Program-made: the position numbers and the translations under genes
The notes under the pieces: model-generated
What the model was told of the DNA's origin: nothing
Seen by the model: the letters and a program-made list of their open reading frames with translations, nothing else
Databases searched by the model: none
From: Seminavis robusta
Lineage: Eukaryota; Bacillariophyta; Bacillariophyceae; Naviculales; Naviculaceae
NCBI GenBank assembly: GCA_903772945.1
Contig: CAICTM010000171.1
Span: 37,304-101,303, forward strand
Length of the DNA: 64,000 bases
Direction of reading: 5' to 3'
In this document: positions 55,589-64,000 of the stretch, in pieces
How positions within the stretch are numbered: position 1 is the stretch's first letter
How the letters are laid out: each line of letters starts with the position of its first letter

Positions 55589-57553
55589 TCAAACCAATTG
55601 CTCCTTGTCTCCTGTCAATTTTGGTGCATGTCTGTCGAGGGTCTCGACGTTGACATTCTTGGTCCCAATGTCGCTCACGTTGTCTTCCGAGCGAACAAAA
55701 TCAATCTTCACTAGGCCGTCCTGCTGCATTTGGTTCACGTAGTGCCACCTCGTATCCATGTGCCTTGTTTGACTCGCACTTGTCTTGTTCTCTGACATAA
55801 AGATTGCACCCACGTTATCGATCTTCACTTGCACAGGTAGTTCCACGTTGATCTGTAGGAACTTCAGAATCTGCGCGATGAACGGGACTTCCCGCACTGC
55901 TTCGCCACACGCGTAGAACTCAGCTTCGGAACTCGACAATGCTACAACCTTCTGTAGCTTGGACCTCCAGTGAATGAGTACACCTTCGAGAAAGATCATC
56001 ATGGACGTGACTGATCTTCTGTTGTTCTTGTCTCCGGCCCAATCCGAATCCGAGAATACTTCCAACTTCCACGGTCCTTCGTTCTTCTCTGGTCTCATCA
56101 AAAGTCCACGGTTCCTTGAGTCCAACACGTACTTTACACAACGTAGCATTTCCTTGTACGCTGCTGGCGTTGCGCATCCCAAGACCTTAGCTAGTTCTCG
56201 CACCGCGTTTGAGATTTCTGGCCTTGAATGCTTGATAAGGTACATGAGCATACCTACTCCTGTTCGATATCTGCTCTGTTATTCTTCAGCGATCCATTCG
56301 CTCTGTTCGTCTGTCTTCACTATTCCGAGTCCAGGTGTTCCCGCAGTCTTGTACTTGGGTAGCTTCTGCACCTCCTCTCCGAATGTGGTTTGAATCTTCT
56401 TGATCATGTGGGGTTGTCCCACCCATGCAGCATCCTTTCGGGGATTCATTCGAATCTCACAGCTCAGGTAGTCCGTGAGTTCGTACTCGATCGTCATGTC
56501 CAAGCCTCGATCTTTAATCCCTTGAAGCACTTCCTTGATATCGTCTTCTTCTCCAATGGTGAGATTGTCATCCATGTAACATAGAATCACGCATATCTTC
56601 CCATTCTTGTTCCGCATGAAGAGGCATGGATCACTAGGACACGTAACGAATGAATCCTAAGTCTTCCAGGACACTCGCAAACTTCAAGTAGTACTGTCAT
56701 GTGCTCTGGCAAGCTCCATAGATGGTCTTGTCCAGTATGACATATTCGTCGTCTTGATGTTCTAGTCCTTTTGGGCAGTCCATGTAGATGACTACGTCCA
56801 TGTCTCCATGTAGGAATGCTGTCTCAATATCGAAGATAATTGCCTTTGCTCTTCCCATCTTCTTTAGTAGTAGAATCAAGATGATGCAGAAGGTGATGTC
56901 GTTAGCCACCGGACTGTAGATGTTGTCAAAATCAATTCCGGGCACCTGGCTGTAGCCGCAGGCCACCAATCTAGCTCTGAATCTTCCATTCCGCTTGATT
57001 TCCAGTACCCACTTGTGTTTGACACATCGTCTCCCTTCCTCCATTCTTGATCTCTTGATCTTGCGCCAGACCTTGATTTTCTCCATCTTGTCTAGCTCGC
57101 CTTTGATCGCCTCCCTCCACTTCTCTCGTTGAAATGGTTCCGGGTGGTCCCAAGCTTCCTCGAACGTGCTTGGCTTGGTGAACAGATACTTGTACTTTGC
57201 TGGATCCTGAGTCCTTGGGTCATATGCGAGAGTCTCTTGATCAATGGATGCCTGTCCTAGTCCTCCCGTCAAATCTACTTCTGATGCCGTGTACCCAAAC
57301 TCCATCCAGTCTTCATGTGCGTTCCCAAATCGTTCTGTCATTGGAATCGTCGAAAAGTTTGCCATTTCTGTCATGGGCTGTGATTCCGGTTGTTCGTGCT
57401 GAGCTGTTATCTTCTCTCCTCCTTCGGATGCATCGTCCGAAAGTGCTTGCATGAGGGAGCCCCCGTCATGAGGTTGTACCGCCGCTAGCTTGTCCAATGT
57501 CTGTAGGGCCTGGGGGTTGTAGCTCGCACTGAGTTTCTGTAGTTCCCGCGTTG
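55589..57553 (-). mobile_element. Ty1/copia retrotransposon, deleted and broken
   Basis: Minus-strand pol fragments appear in order. The reverse transcriptase part is 57497-56697 (WREAIKGELDKMEKIKVW, KHKWVLEIKRNGRFRARLVA, DIETAFLHGD, ending YGACQST at a TGA). Next is 56617-56279 with the catalytic CYMDDN. RNase H is 56251-55589 (LMYLIKHSRPEISNAV, VFSDSDWAGDKNNRRS, VALSSSEAEFYA, DTRWHYVNQM, DNVSDIGTKNV). Between the first two parts there is a stop and a shift; between the second and third a TAA in frame. Gag, protease and integrase are missing: RT-side sequence runs directly into an LTR end at 57553. The element is therefore internally deleted and inactive. Confidence 0.9.
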
Positions 57554-57661
57554 CTGCACTACGCTAAAAGCTAGTGTAAAGATCTTTCGAGTGTTTTGAG
57601 TTTGAGAGAATGAAAGTTATAAGAGGATTAGAAAGCTATGAAAACTAATCAACGAGAGAGA
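57553..57661 (-). repeat. LTR end of the copia element, copy 1
   Basis: On the plus strand this begins TGCACTACGCTAAAAGC and runs to GAGAGAGATCC. On the element's strand it ends ...GTAGTGCA, giving the CA terminus of an LTR. It matches 63699-63808 with one change in the first 105 bp. The adjoining 57675-57722 is present in inverted form at the window end. Confidence 0.8.
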
Positions 57662-57772
57662 TCCACAATCAAAGGATCGTAGATCTGAACTCCCGCAGGA
57701 GACTGTAAAGTGTGATAGAGTCACCACCACACACACCCCAAGATAAAAGAATCTGCCTGTGTATGTGCACAG

Positions 57773-58255
57773 TCAACTTCTTCCACTCGGAACGATCTTG
57801 CACAGTATGTCTTCTGTGCGTTCTTTGAATTCCGCATGTGAGAGATTCTTCAGCCCCCTTACGCCCTTGACCAGGTCATGAAAGGATCCCTCTTCCCAGA
57901 GGCATTGAAGAATTGCAGCGACCCATGCTTTGTCCATTTTTGTGCTTGCCGTGTTAGAGCTTTCGTTCAGAAGCTCGTCCCTATATTTGATTGGGCTCTC
58001 CTCCAACTTGCTTCCTTCCTTTACTGCCCCCTCCAAGTCCACAACCAGAGCCTCAAGTTTCCCATCCCGTTCCCTGATACAAACATTCCCAGGATGCAAA
58101 TCTGCGTGCACCAATTCGGCTTCTTCGAGTGCTGCCAATGCTGCTCCCCAAACATCTCGTTTGACCACTCTGGCAAGCTCTTTGCCCGCATTTCCACTCA
58201 CAACCAGTGTGTCAAGGGGTTCCCCAGCATCTTCAAGAGACGGTTTACGACCCAT
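57773..58255 (-). CDS. kinase-like fragment (APH/RIO-type catalytic loop)
   Basis: A 160-aa frame from ATG 58255. It contains LVHADLHPGNVCI (catalytic loop, H-x-D-x5-N type) followed by ALVVDLEGAVKEG (metal site, D-L-E instead of DFG). These match the distal half of an aminoglycoside/choline/RIO-like kinase fold. The N-lobe is absent from this frame. An overlapping upstream frame (58667-58245) is Ser-rich with MSENSANIPSPVAKKAR and could be its displaced N-terminal part. It lies right behind the copia LTR, so it may be a gene broken by the insertion, or a host sequence trapped between repeats. Whether it is expressed is unclear. Confidence 0.5.
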   Translation of the reverse strand: MGRKPSLEDAGEPLDTLVVSGNAGKELARVVKRDVWGAALAALEEAELVHADLHPGNVCIRERDGKLEALVVDLEGAVKEGSKLEESPIKYRDELLNESSNTASTKMDKAWVAAILQCLWEEGSFHDLVKGVRGLKNLSHAEFKERTEDILCKIVPSGRS

Positions 58256-58667
58256 TGTGTGTAGCTGAGCTCAAATTGACCTTCTGGGTCACTGCGCCAT
58301 CTACAATTTCTTCGCCCGACGAATCCTGGGACTCTCCCTGTTGACGTTCAGTGGCTGAGGACAACATTGAGTCTTGGCTTCCGGTTGTGGTGGAGCCGCA
58401 CGATTCAATCGTGGGCTTGCTCTTGCGGCTTGATTTGTCGACATCAAGCAAACGTTCCCACTCGACAGCGAGATCACCAGCAAGCACATCCGCAACACCT
58501 TTCCCTGCACCATCAAAGTCAACATTCCATCGTCCTGGCCCTGCGGTCCTTGCCTTCTTAGCCACAGGGCTTGGTATGTTTGCTGAATTTTCACTCATTT
58601 GGCTAATAACTGATGCGGATTTTGGATTTCCATCATAACACTCGATTCTTTCCCCCACCATTCTCAC
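58245..58667 (-). CDS. Ser-rich hypothetical protein upstream of the kinase-like fragment
   Basis: A 140-aa frame, hydrophilic, with a possible nuclear signal (PVAKKARTAGPGRW) and a Ser/Gln-rich end. It overlaps the kinase-like frame by 11 bp in another phase. No family recognised. Joined by a frameshift, the two would give a 300-aa protein, but no homologue is known to me that would confirm this. Confidence 0.35.
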   Translation of the reverse strand: MRMVGERIECYDGNPKSASVISQMSENSANIPSPVAKKARTAGPGRWNVDFDGAGKGVADVLAGDLAVEWERLLDVDKSSRKSKPTIESCGSTTTGSQDSMLSSATERQQGESQDSSGEEIVDGAVTQKVNLSSATHNGS

Positions 58668-58970
58668 CAGATTAGAAAAAGCTCCGCAGGGTCGGTATGC
58701 GGGGTTTCCTTCGAAGCGTGATTCTTAGCTCTATCAGCAACCCCCACAGGTGTGCATTTGCTGCTCTTCCTGTCGACATGCACATGATTATCGTTTGCTG
58801 CGTGGTTGTTGTTGGTTTGCTGCTGAGAATAAGTGTTCGGGATTGTGCGTGGAGTGTTGACGGGCCTTCGCTGACGTATTGAAGGGGGGAGGGACAAACC
58901 ATTTCACTTATTATTACAGTGTCCGCAATAAGCCCGCAGTCTAGCTCCAGATAGGTGTAGCCTCCAATAG

Positions 58971-59055
58971 GGGGGGGACAAATTTTGGAATGTGGGGACA
59001 AAATTTGGAATGTGGGGACAAATTTTGGAATGTGGGGACCAATTTTGGAATGTGG
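58971..59055. repeat. 20-bp satellite, four units (reverse orientation)
   Basis: Four tandem units of TGTGGGGACAAATTTTGGAA, the reverse complement of the array at 21501-21660 apart from one base; the last unit has the matching CCAATTTTGG. The array ends 20 bp before the first ATG of the TYW2 frame. Confidence 0.93.
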
Positions 59056-59074
59056 AGAGCAATGAGGATAGTAC

Positions 59075-60793
59075 ATGACATTGTCATGCAGGAGCATTCC
59101 CATTGCAGTGTCATGTATTATAATGAAAGACAACCATATGAGTAGATCTACTAGTACTGCTTCTTCTGGCGATGATGTGCAGGTGATATTTGTGCCGAAA
59201 AAGAATGCCAAGACAGTCAAGACAGCCTTGGAAGGCCACGGATGGATTCACAAGGATTTTCGAATGACGGCGGCAATCACTGAACAGCATGTGGACTGTC
59301 TGGCCATTCCTGTGCTGTCTGCCTATTTTGAATCATCATCATCATCATCATTGCAACAAGAAGACTATACCTGGAAGGACCTCATTGTGGGCCACGGTAG
59401 ACAGCACTGTCCCTTTAGCACATCCGTCCTTGGAAACCGCCACAAACGTCAGACACTATTAGTAGTAATAGAGTCGAAAGAACAACAGTGGTCACCTCTC
59501 CAACAGGCATTGCTGGCAGCACTTCAGTCTCGCTTTCCACAACATGATAATAATGACACCAAAGATTGGAGAGACCAGATTGATTCCTTGAGCACAACGA
59601 CTTGCCCTGCCAAGGTGGAATTCTTGGGCGATGACAACAACCTAGTTTTACCTCCCAAGGCAATGCTATCATGCGACCTGGAATTATCGTTTTTCAAAAA
59701 TGACAACAACAACAACCTACAGCTATTATTTATGGACCACCATTTGTGGCCCACAGTGGCTCGGACATTTGGTTGTCCTCGGATCCTTCGAAAGGGGGGT
59801 GTCGATCCCAACAGCCGCATCCGTCAGACAGGCTACCAACTCCTGTGGCCACCCCATGACGGAACATGTAGTACTTCTGGCCCCGACTTGTCTCACAATA
59901 AAAAGAATTGGATTACCGTTACCGAACAAGGCATTCGACAGTCCTTTGATGTGACACAGGTCATGTTTAGCCGTGGGAATATTTCCGAAAAGATCCGATT
60001 TGGAACCAAACTCGTGCAAGAAGGAGATGTACTGTTGGATCTATACGCGGGTATTGGATACTACACATTACCTGCACTAGTGCACGGAAAGGCATCCCAT
60101 GTGTACGCCTGCGAATGGAATCCACACGCCGTGGCATGTTTGCGGTACAATCTGAGAGACAATCATGTGCACGAGTGTGTGGATGTTATGGAAGGAGATT
60201 GTCGAAACTTGGTCTTGCCAAACAATAACAAACCAGTCATTATTAATCGTGTCAGTTTGGGTCTGTTGCCCAGCAGTCAAGGCGGGTGGAGGATTGCGGT
60301 CCAGGCAGTCATGGGTGTGCTGCCGGTGGTGGAGAATGACACCTCGACCACCACTTTGAACTCGAATGGTGGTGGGTGGCTTCACGTGCATGGCAATGTG
60401 CCAGTCAAAGAACGAGATTTGTGGGCAGCATGGTTGGTGCGCAGTTTGCACAACTTGGTTCTACAAGAAACAACTCAAAATAGACACGACGATTGGGTTG
60501 TCATTTGCCATCATGTGGAAAAGGTCAAGTCTTTTGCTCCCACTGTGAATCATTTCGTGGCAGATGTCTTTGTGGGTCCACGGGAGAAGGCACGAAAGTG
60601 TGCGCATCCCCAACACGCAACAACAACAGCTAACGAGTTGGAGCAAAGCCTCCTCGGTGGTGAGAATTGCTGTTATGTTTATGATAGCACAGGCATCCAG
60701 TTTGTGGCGTGTTCCGCCGACGTCGTGGCGCCGTCCTGTGCTCTCACACCGGATGGACCTCTGCATCAAGAGTGGATGAGGGGAACGGATTAG
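59075..60793 (+). CDS. TYW2: tRNA wybutosine-synthesizing protein 2 (TYW2/TRM12)
   Basis: One intronless frame, 572 aa from ATG 59075. ATGs at 59123 and 59138 are also possible starts, since the first 16-21 residues look unlike coding sequence. The enzyme transfers the 3-amino-3-carboxypropyl group of S-adenosylmethionine to C7 of 4-demethylwyosine-37 in tRNA-Phe, the second cytosolic step of wybutosine synthesis. Hallmarks are VIFVPKKNAKTVKTALEGHG near the N-terminus, MFSRGNISEKIRFG, the SAM-binding LLDLYAGIGYYTLPALVHGK, ACEWNPHAVACLRYNL, the NRVSLGLLPSSQGGW segment and HVEKVKSFAPTVNHFVADV. Length is larger than in yeast because of Asn/Gln- and Ser-rich insertions. No other wybutosine gene is nearby. 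Confidence 0.93.
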   Translation: MTLSCRSIPIAVSCIIMKDNHMSRSTSTASSGDDVQVIFVPKKNAKTVKTALEGHGWIHKDFRMTAAITEQHVDCLAIPVLSAYFESSSSSSLQQEDYTWKDLIVGHGRQHCPFSTSVLGNRHKRQTLLVVIESKEQQWSPLQQALLAALQSRFPQHDNNDTKDWRDQIDSLSTTTCPAKVEFLGDDNNLVLPPKAMLSCDLELSFFKNDNNNNLQLLFMDHHLWPTVARTFGCPRILRKGGVDPNSRIRQTGYQLLWPPHDGTCSTSGPDLSHNKKNWITVTEQGIRQSFDVTQVMFSRGNISEKIRFGTKLVQEGDVLLDLYAGIGYYTLPALVHGKASHVYACEWNPHAVACLRYNLRDNHVHECVDVMEGDCRNLVLPNNNKPVIINRVSLGLLPSSQGGWRIAVQAVMGVLPVVENDTSTTTLNSNGGGWLHVHGNVPVKERDLWAAWLVRSLHNLVLQETTQNRHDDWVVICHHVEKVKSFAPTVNHFVADVFVGPREKARKCAHPQHATTTANELEQSLLGGENCCYVYDSTGIQFVACSADVVAPSCALTPDGPLHQEWMRGTD

Positions 60794-62057
60794 GATGAAT
60801 CCTCAGGTCCGGTTTTTAAAACGTGCATGGCTTGGACGAGGCATCGTTCAGGAGGCAACGGCGTTGTATCTGCATCCTTGTTGGTCGACATCCTGGACGA
60901 AGCCATGGAGCTGGCAGAAGAAACGCTTTATGAATGACACAGCCGTGTGGCTCCCCAACAGTCAACAGACCCGAACTGGCAGTGAAGCAGCACATCTAGC
61001 ACCACCAATCAGCCAAAACAGGATGCCATCAGCTGCGATGGTGGACACACGGGGCGAAGGGCTCCACACGGTTAAGCTTCGGTTCTCTAGCCAGAAAGTT
61101 CAAAGCAGTTCACTGCTTGGGCTTCAACGTTCCATTTGAAACTAGACGTGGACTGCACGTAACATTGCAAGCTCGACACCAAAGGCAATACCTGCCAGGA
61201 CCTCATCAATCGATTATAATCTAAGCTGCTTTTTAAAAAAAAAACGAGATCGACAATGGTGCATACCGGTAGCTGGATTCCGTGAACTGGCTAGCTATTG
61301 TTGGCTACGGCAGCTAGTAGTAGCAATGAAGGACGTTGATCCGAAGCCAGAACACAAGTCCACAGTTGAACCTACAACCTCGGTTCCTTTCATCGTCACT
61401 GCCCCGTATCGATGAGTCGAATCTCCGAAATACAGTGGGGACACCCCGACAAACGACGCGGATCCTGGTGAGATTCATTGGGTGTCAAAAGATGTCCAGT
61501 GGTACACGAACAAGCAGTGTTTCTCGAGTGCAGGCTCTTGTGTTGTACTTGCAATAGAAGATGTGTGTCTTGGCAGAAACCAATCTGCAAGTGACCCATG
61601 CATTGACTTGACAAGCCGATGCAAGGAGGAGCCTAAGCAAACCAACAAAGTCGCCTCCAGGGATCGTTCTGAAGGACGATGGCGGCTGTACGGACGATGG
61701 GAAATCAAAAAGATTGTACGGTTACGATCAAGCAAAGGGAACCGCGACAGACGTGCAGGAAGCAGTCGCAAGTGCCGTAGGGACGATACGAAAAACCAAA
61801 AGTGAATTTTTGACGTGATGAGATAGCCAGAGAAACTGCTCGGGGAGCATTAGGTAACAAGGAACAGCAAAACTACAATGCTGGGATAGTACGTATCTCT
61901 TGCGTCATCCGCAGCTTTCAGCTCCTTGCTCATATCAAAGACAACAATGATGATGATGAGTCGAGTCGAGTCGAGTCTGATACAGAAATACTTTCCAGGG
62001 CAGGGCAAGAATTATTGCTTACTCGTGGTACATCATATCTCCCTTATTAGTATTTAT
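60794..62057. other. intergenic, nothing recognised
   Basis: A short plus-strand frame directly after TYW2 (60795-61139) has no family features. An A-rich run lies near 61225, and a GAGTC simple repeat near 61960-61980. Confidence 0.45.
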
Positions 62058-62963
62058 TCATCCTTCAAAGGGAATATCGTCCATTAAATTATTGGATCCT
62101 CTGGGCAACCGAATGATCATGCCATCCATGTTTTCGTCTAGCAGGATTTGGCATCCCAATCGGCTGGTACTCCTGGGTGCATATGCCAAATCGAGCATAT
62201 CTTGCTCATCCTCACAGGCTTCTCCGACTTTGTCAAACCATTGTGGATCAATGACGACATGACAGGTGGAACATGCCATGATGCCCGCACAGGCACATTC
62301 CAAACAATCACCGAGTTCGGAAGCGCCATCGCCATCTCCGAATTTGGCCACATCCGTCAATGTCAATCCCGTCATGGCTTCGACTTTAAATGCTCTGGAA
62401 AAAGCATCTTGAAAATTTTGGGGTGTTTCTTCTATTGGGGAGAAATCGTCTTGATCCTCTTCACTGGATTTCCAAGCATTGGCCGGGATGCAGTAAATGG
62501 TAATGGGTGTACGACCTTCTTTCCGTACCAGCTGCAATTTGACGGCTTCGACGAGGGCTTCCAATCCGGCATCTTCCCCCACTTCCCAGCGTCCGGCCAT
62601 GCTGCGAACGGTCGATAGCAGAGCTGTTCCAGTGACACCCGATTGTTGGAGTGCTTCAATGACGCCCTCGGCGACCTTGGGGTCGTCGTAGCCGACTTGC
62701 ATGATAAAATTCTTGGCTTTCAAAGCGGGAGAATCGGGTGCCATTTCCGATGTGCGTGCCAACCATCGGGATTGTTGATTTATAGTGCTATTAGTAGTAG
62801 TGGATTGTCGATCTATTCGGACGCCATTGCCTATTGAAAGTGCCGCACTCGTCAGTTGTCTCGAGTTTGATTTTGGCGCAATCATCAAGTGGATACCCCT
62901 GAGTTGGATTTGTCGGAGAATGATTCCAGTTGGATACCCCAAGGATCTTCGTGCAGCGAACAT
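62058..62963 (-). CDS. mitochondrial adrenodoxin-type [2Fe-2S] ferredoxin
   Basis: A 301-aa intronless frame from ATG 62963. The first 60 or so residues are basic and Ser/Arg-rich (MFAARRSLGYPTGIILRQIQ), fitting a mitochondrial leader. The C-terminal part is a vertebrate/mitochondrial-type ferredoxin: ELGDCLECACAGIMACSTCHVVI carries the C-x5-C-x2-C cluster ligands and SRLGCQI the fourth Cys, followed by MIIRLP. Such proteins pass electrons in Fe-S cluster assembly (with Isu/frataxin), heme A or steroid synthesis. The usual length is 110-190 aa. Here about 90 extra residues (SPALKAKNFIMQVGYDDPK ... LQLVRKEG) precede the ferredoxin fold, and an acidic insert (SSEEDQDDFSPIEE) lies inside it. The extra part reads like a small helical domain I do not recognise. 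Confidence 0.88.
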   Translation of the reverse strand: MFAARRSLGYPTGIILRQIQLRGIHLMIAPKSNSRQLTSAALSIGNGVRIDRQSTTTNSTINQQSRWLARTSEMAPDSPALKAKNFIMQVGYDDPKVAEGVIEALQQSGVTGTALLSTVRSMAGRWEVGEDAGLEALVEAVKLQLVRKEGRTPITIYCIPANAWKSSEEDQDDFSPIEETPQNFQDAFSRAFKVEAMTGLTLTDVAKFGDGDGASELGDCLECACAGIMACSTCHVVIDPQWFDKVGEACEDEQDMLDLAYAPRSTSRLGCQILLDENMDGMIIRLPRGSNNLMDDIPFEG

Positions 62964-63300
62964 GGTGGTGTAACAACAGCGTCAGATGAATGATTCAATC
63001 AGTTAATTAACTCAATGAGCTTCTTCTGGCGTGCTGATGATGCGGTTGATGAGGGGTGGTGGTCTTGGCTGCATGACTTTTGAAGTTTGGTGGAGAATTC
63101 TTGGCTGAGGAAGAAAAAATTGGGTTTGAGGTAGATGCGGGATAATAATAAAGCACATATATCATTAGTTACCTGAACTACTTGTATTCAGCTTCTTCCA
63201 GATTTCCGGCATTTTCCAAGATGAACGCTACAATAATAATGCTGGACCGTCCGACGGTTTTCCTCTGGCTTTGAAATGCACACGACTGACTCATTATCCC
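62964..63300. other. upstream region of the ferredoxin gene
   Basis: Presumably the promoter region of the ferredoxin gene; no other gene seen. Confidence 0.45.
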
Positions 63301-63308
63301 AGTTCTCA

Positions 63309-63590
63309 TTAAGGGGTTGTTTAAGGGGATGTTGAAGCTTTAAGGGGTTGTTTAAGGGGATGTTGAATATTTAAGGGGTTGTTGTTAAGGGGTTGTTTAT
63401 TTAAGGGATTGTTCATTCGTGATAAGGGGTTGTTGTATTGCGTTTCAATGAAGGCTTAAGGGGTTGTTTCGAGGATATAAGGGGATGTTGTTAGGGGGTT
63501 GTTTATTTAAGGGGTTGTTTAAGGGGATGATGAAGCTGTAAGGGGTTGTTTAAGGGGTTGTTTAAGGGGTTGTTTAGAGGATGTTGTCAG
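63309..63590 (+). repeat. AAGGGGTTGTT-rich array
   Basis: About a dozen TTAAGGGGTTGTT or AAGGGGATGTTGA units are spread at irregular 12-30 bp steps over about 280 bp. One strand carries regularly spaced GGGG runs and could form G-quadruplex structures. There is no coding sense. Confidence 0.9.
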
Positions 63591-63698
63591 TCGTGGCAAT
63601 TTGAAGATTTTTAAATCCTGAGTGAAAAGCGTCGAACGGTCCAGGTGTAAGCGAGCCATCGGAAACGGAACTGTATCAGTATCGGTATCTATAGTCTA

Positions 63699-64000
63699 GT
63701 GCACTACGCTAAAAGCTAGTGTAAAGATCTTTCGAGTGTTTTGAGTTTGAGAGAATGAAAGTTATGAGAGGATTAGAAAGCTATGAAAACTAATCAACGA
63801 GAGAGATCCTCATCCTTGACACCACTCATCCGATGGAAACATCGCTCTAGATATTTAGCCAGGTGGAGTACTTCCACGCTACTAGACAAATGCTAGACGA
63901 ATCTTCACGCGTTCCGTTTTTGGATCGTGGAGTGAGTAGGATTGCTACCGCAACCTACTCTATCACACTTACAGTCTCCCGCGGGAGCAGATCTACGATC
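63699..64000 (-). repeat. LTR of the copia family, copy 2 (cut by window end)
   Basis: Begins TGCACTACGCTAAAAGC and matches 57553-57661 for about 109 bp. It continues with LTR sequence not found at copy 1, and ends the window with CTATCACACTTACAGTCTCC and the palindrome CTCCCGCGGGAG, which occur inverted near 57690. The flank below 63699 differs from the copia interior, so this is an element edge or a solo LTR. Confidence 0.7.

Noticed and set aside
60795-61139. Plus-strand frame directly after TYW2
   Set aside because: Starts two bases after the TYW2 stop but has random-like composition and no recognisable domain.
1-64000. tRNA or rRNA genes
   Set aside because: Looked for T-loop-like GGTTCGAATCC text and rRNA-like blocks; none convincing. 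A covariance-model scan would be needed to be sure.

Overview
The window looks like nuclear DNA of a stramenopile, most likely a raphid pennate diatom. The clues are short GT-AG introns (about 60-135 bp, usually GTAAGT donors) in otherwise compact genes, a BspA-like (DUF285) LRR surface protein, a membrane LRR protein of the cytoplasm-TM-LRR layout typical of diatom families, a Ty1/copia relic, a plastid-type Rieske oxygenase with a bipartite-looking presequence, and mitochondrial-type leaders. The species cannot be fixed from sequence alone. Gene models below were assembled by joining open frames across visible splice sites; no transcript data were available.

Layout. 1-9.5 kb: a BspA-like LRR membrane protein (+), a decayed LRR membrane gene (-) with two frame breaks, and a large PH-like protein (-) ending in a CaaX box. 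11.4-18.8 kb: a sodium:solute symporter (+, five exons), a small Ser-rich protein and a four-helix membrane protein. 19-22 kb: gene-poor, with a short-word array and a 20-bp satellite. 22-29 kb: a PaO/TIC55-like Rieske oxygenase with frame problems, then one gene encoding three consecutive sulfotransferase domains behind a single membrane anchor, then a partial copy of the 3' end of the Rieske gene. 29.6-30.2 kb: a PIF/Harbinger-type MITE. 30.3-34.9 kb: phosphonate biosynthesis, namely PEP mutase followed by a single gene fusing phosphonopyruvate decarboxylase to 2-aminoethylphosphonate transaminase; both carry mitochondrial-looking leaders. 35.4-37.5 kb: a calcium-dependent protein kinase (-). 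37.5-47 kb: mostly repeats, with one C2H2 zinc-finger gene. 47-51.9 kb: a 1600-residue acidic protein with a C-terminal 2OG-Fe(II)-oxygenase-like signature (-). 52.5-54.9 kb: a 101-aa eEF1B-GNE-like protein (+) and a CHK/APH-like kinase (-). 55.6-58.7 kb: an internally deleted copia element, its LTR end and a kinase-like fragment. 59-63 kb: TYW2 (+) and a mitochondrial adrenodoxin-type ferredoxin (-). 63.3-64 kb: a G-rich array and a second copy of the copia LTR end.

The most coherent functional unit is the PEP mutase plus decarboxylase-transaminase pair. Together they encode the whole route from phosphoenolpyruvate to 2-aminoethylphosphonate in 4.5 kb, on one strand, in a eukaryote. The three-domain sulfotransferase is the most unusual single gene: its intron position after the RHP motif is the same in every module, so it grew by intragenic duplication of a segment that already carried an intron.
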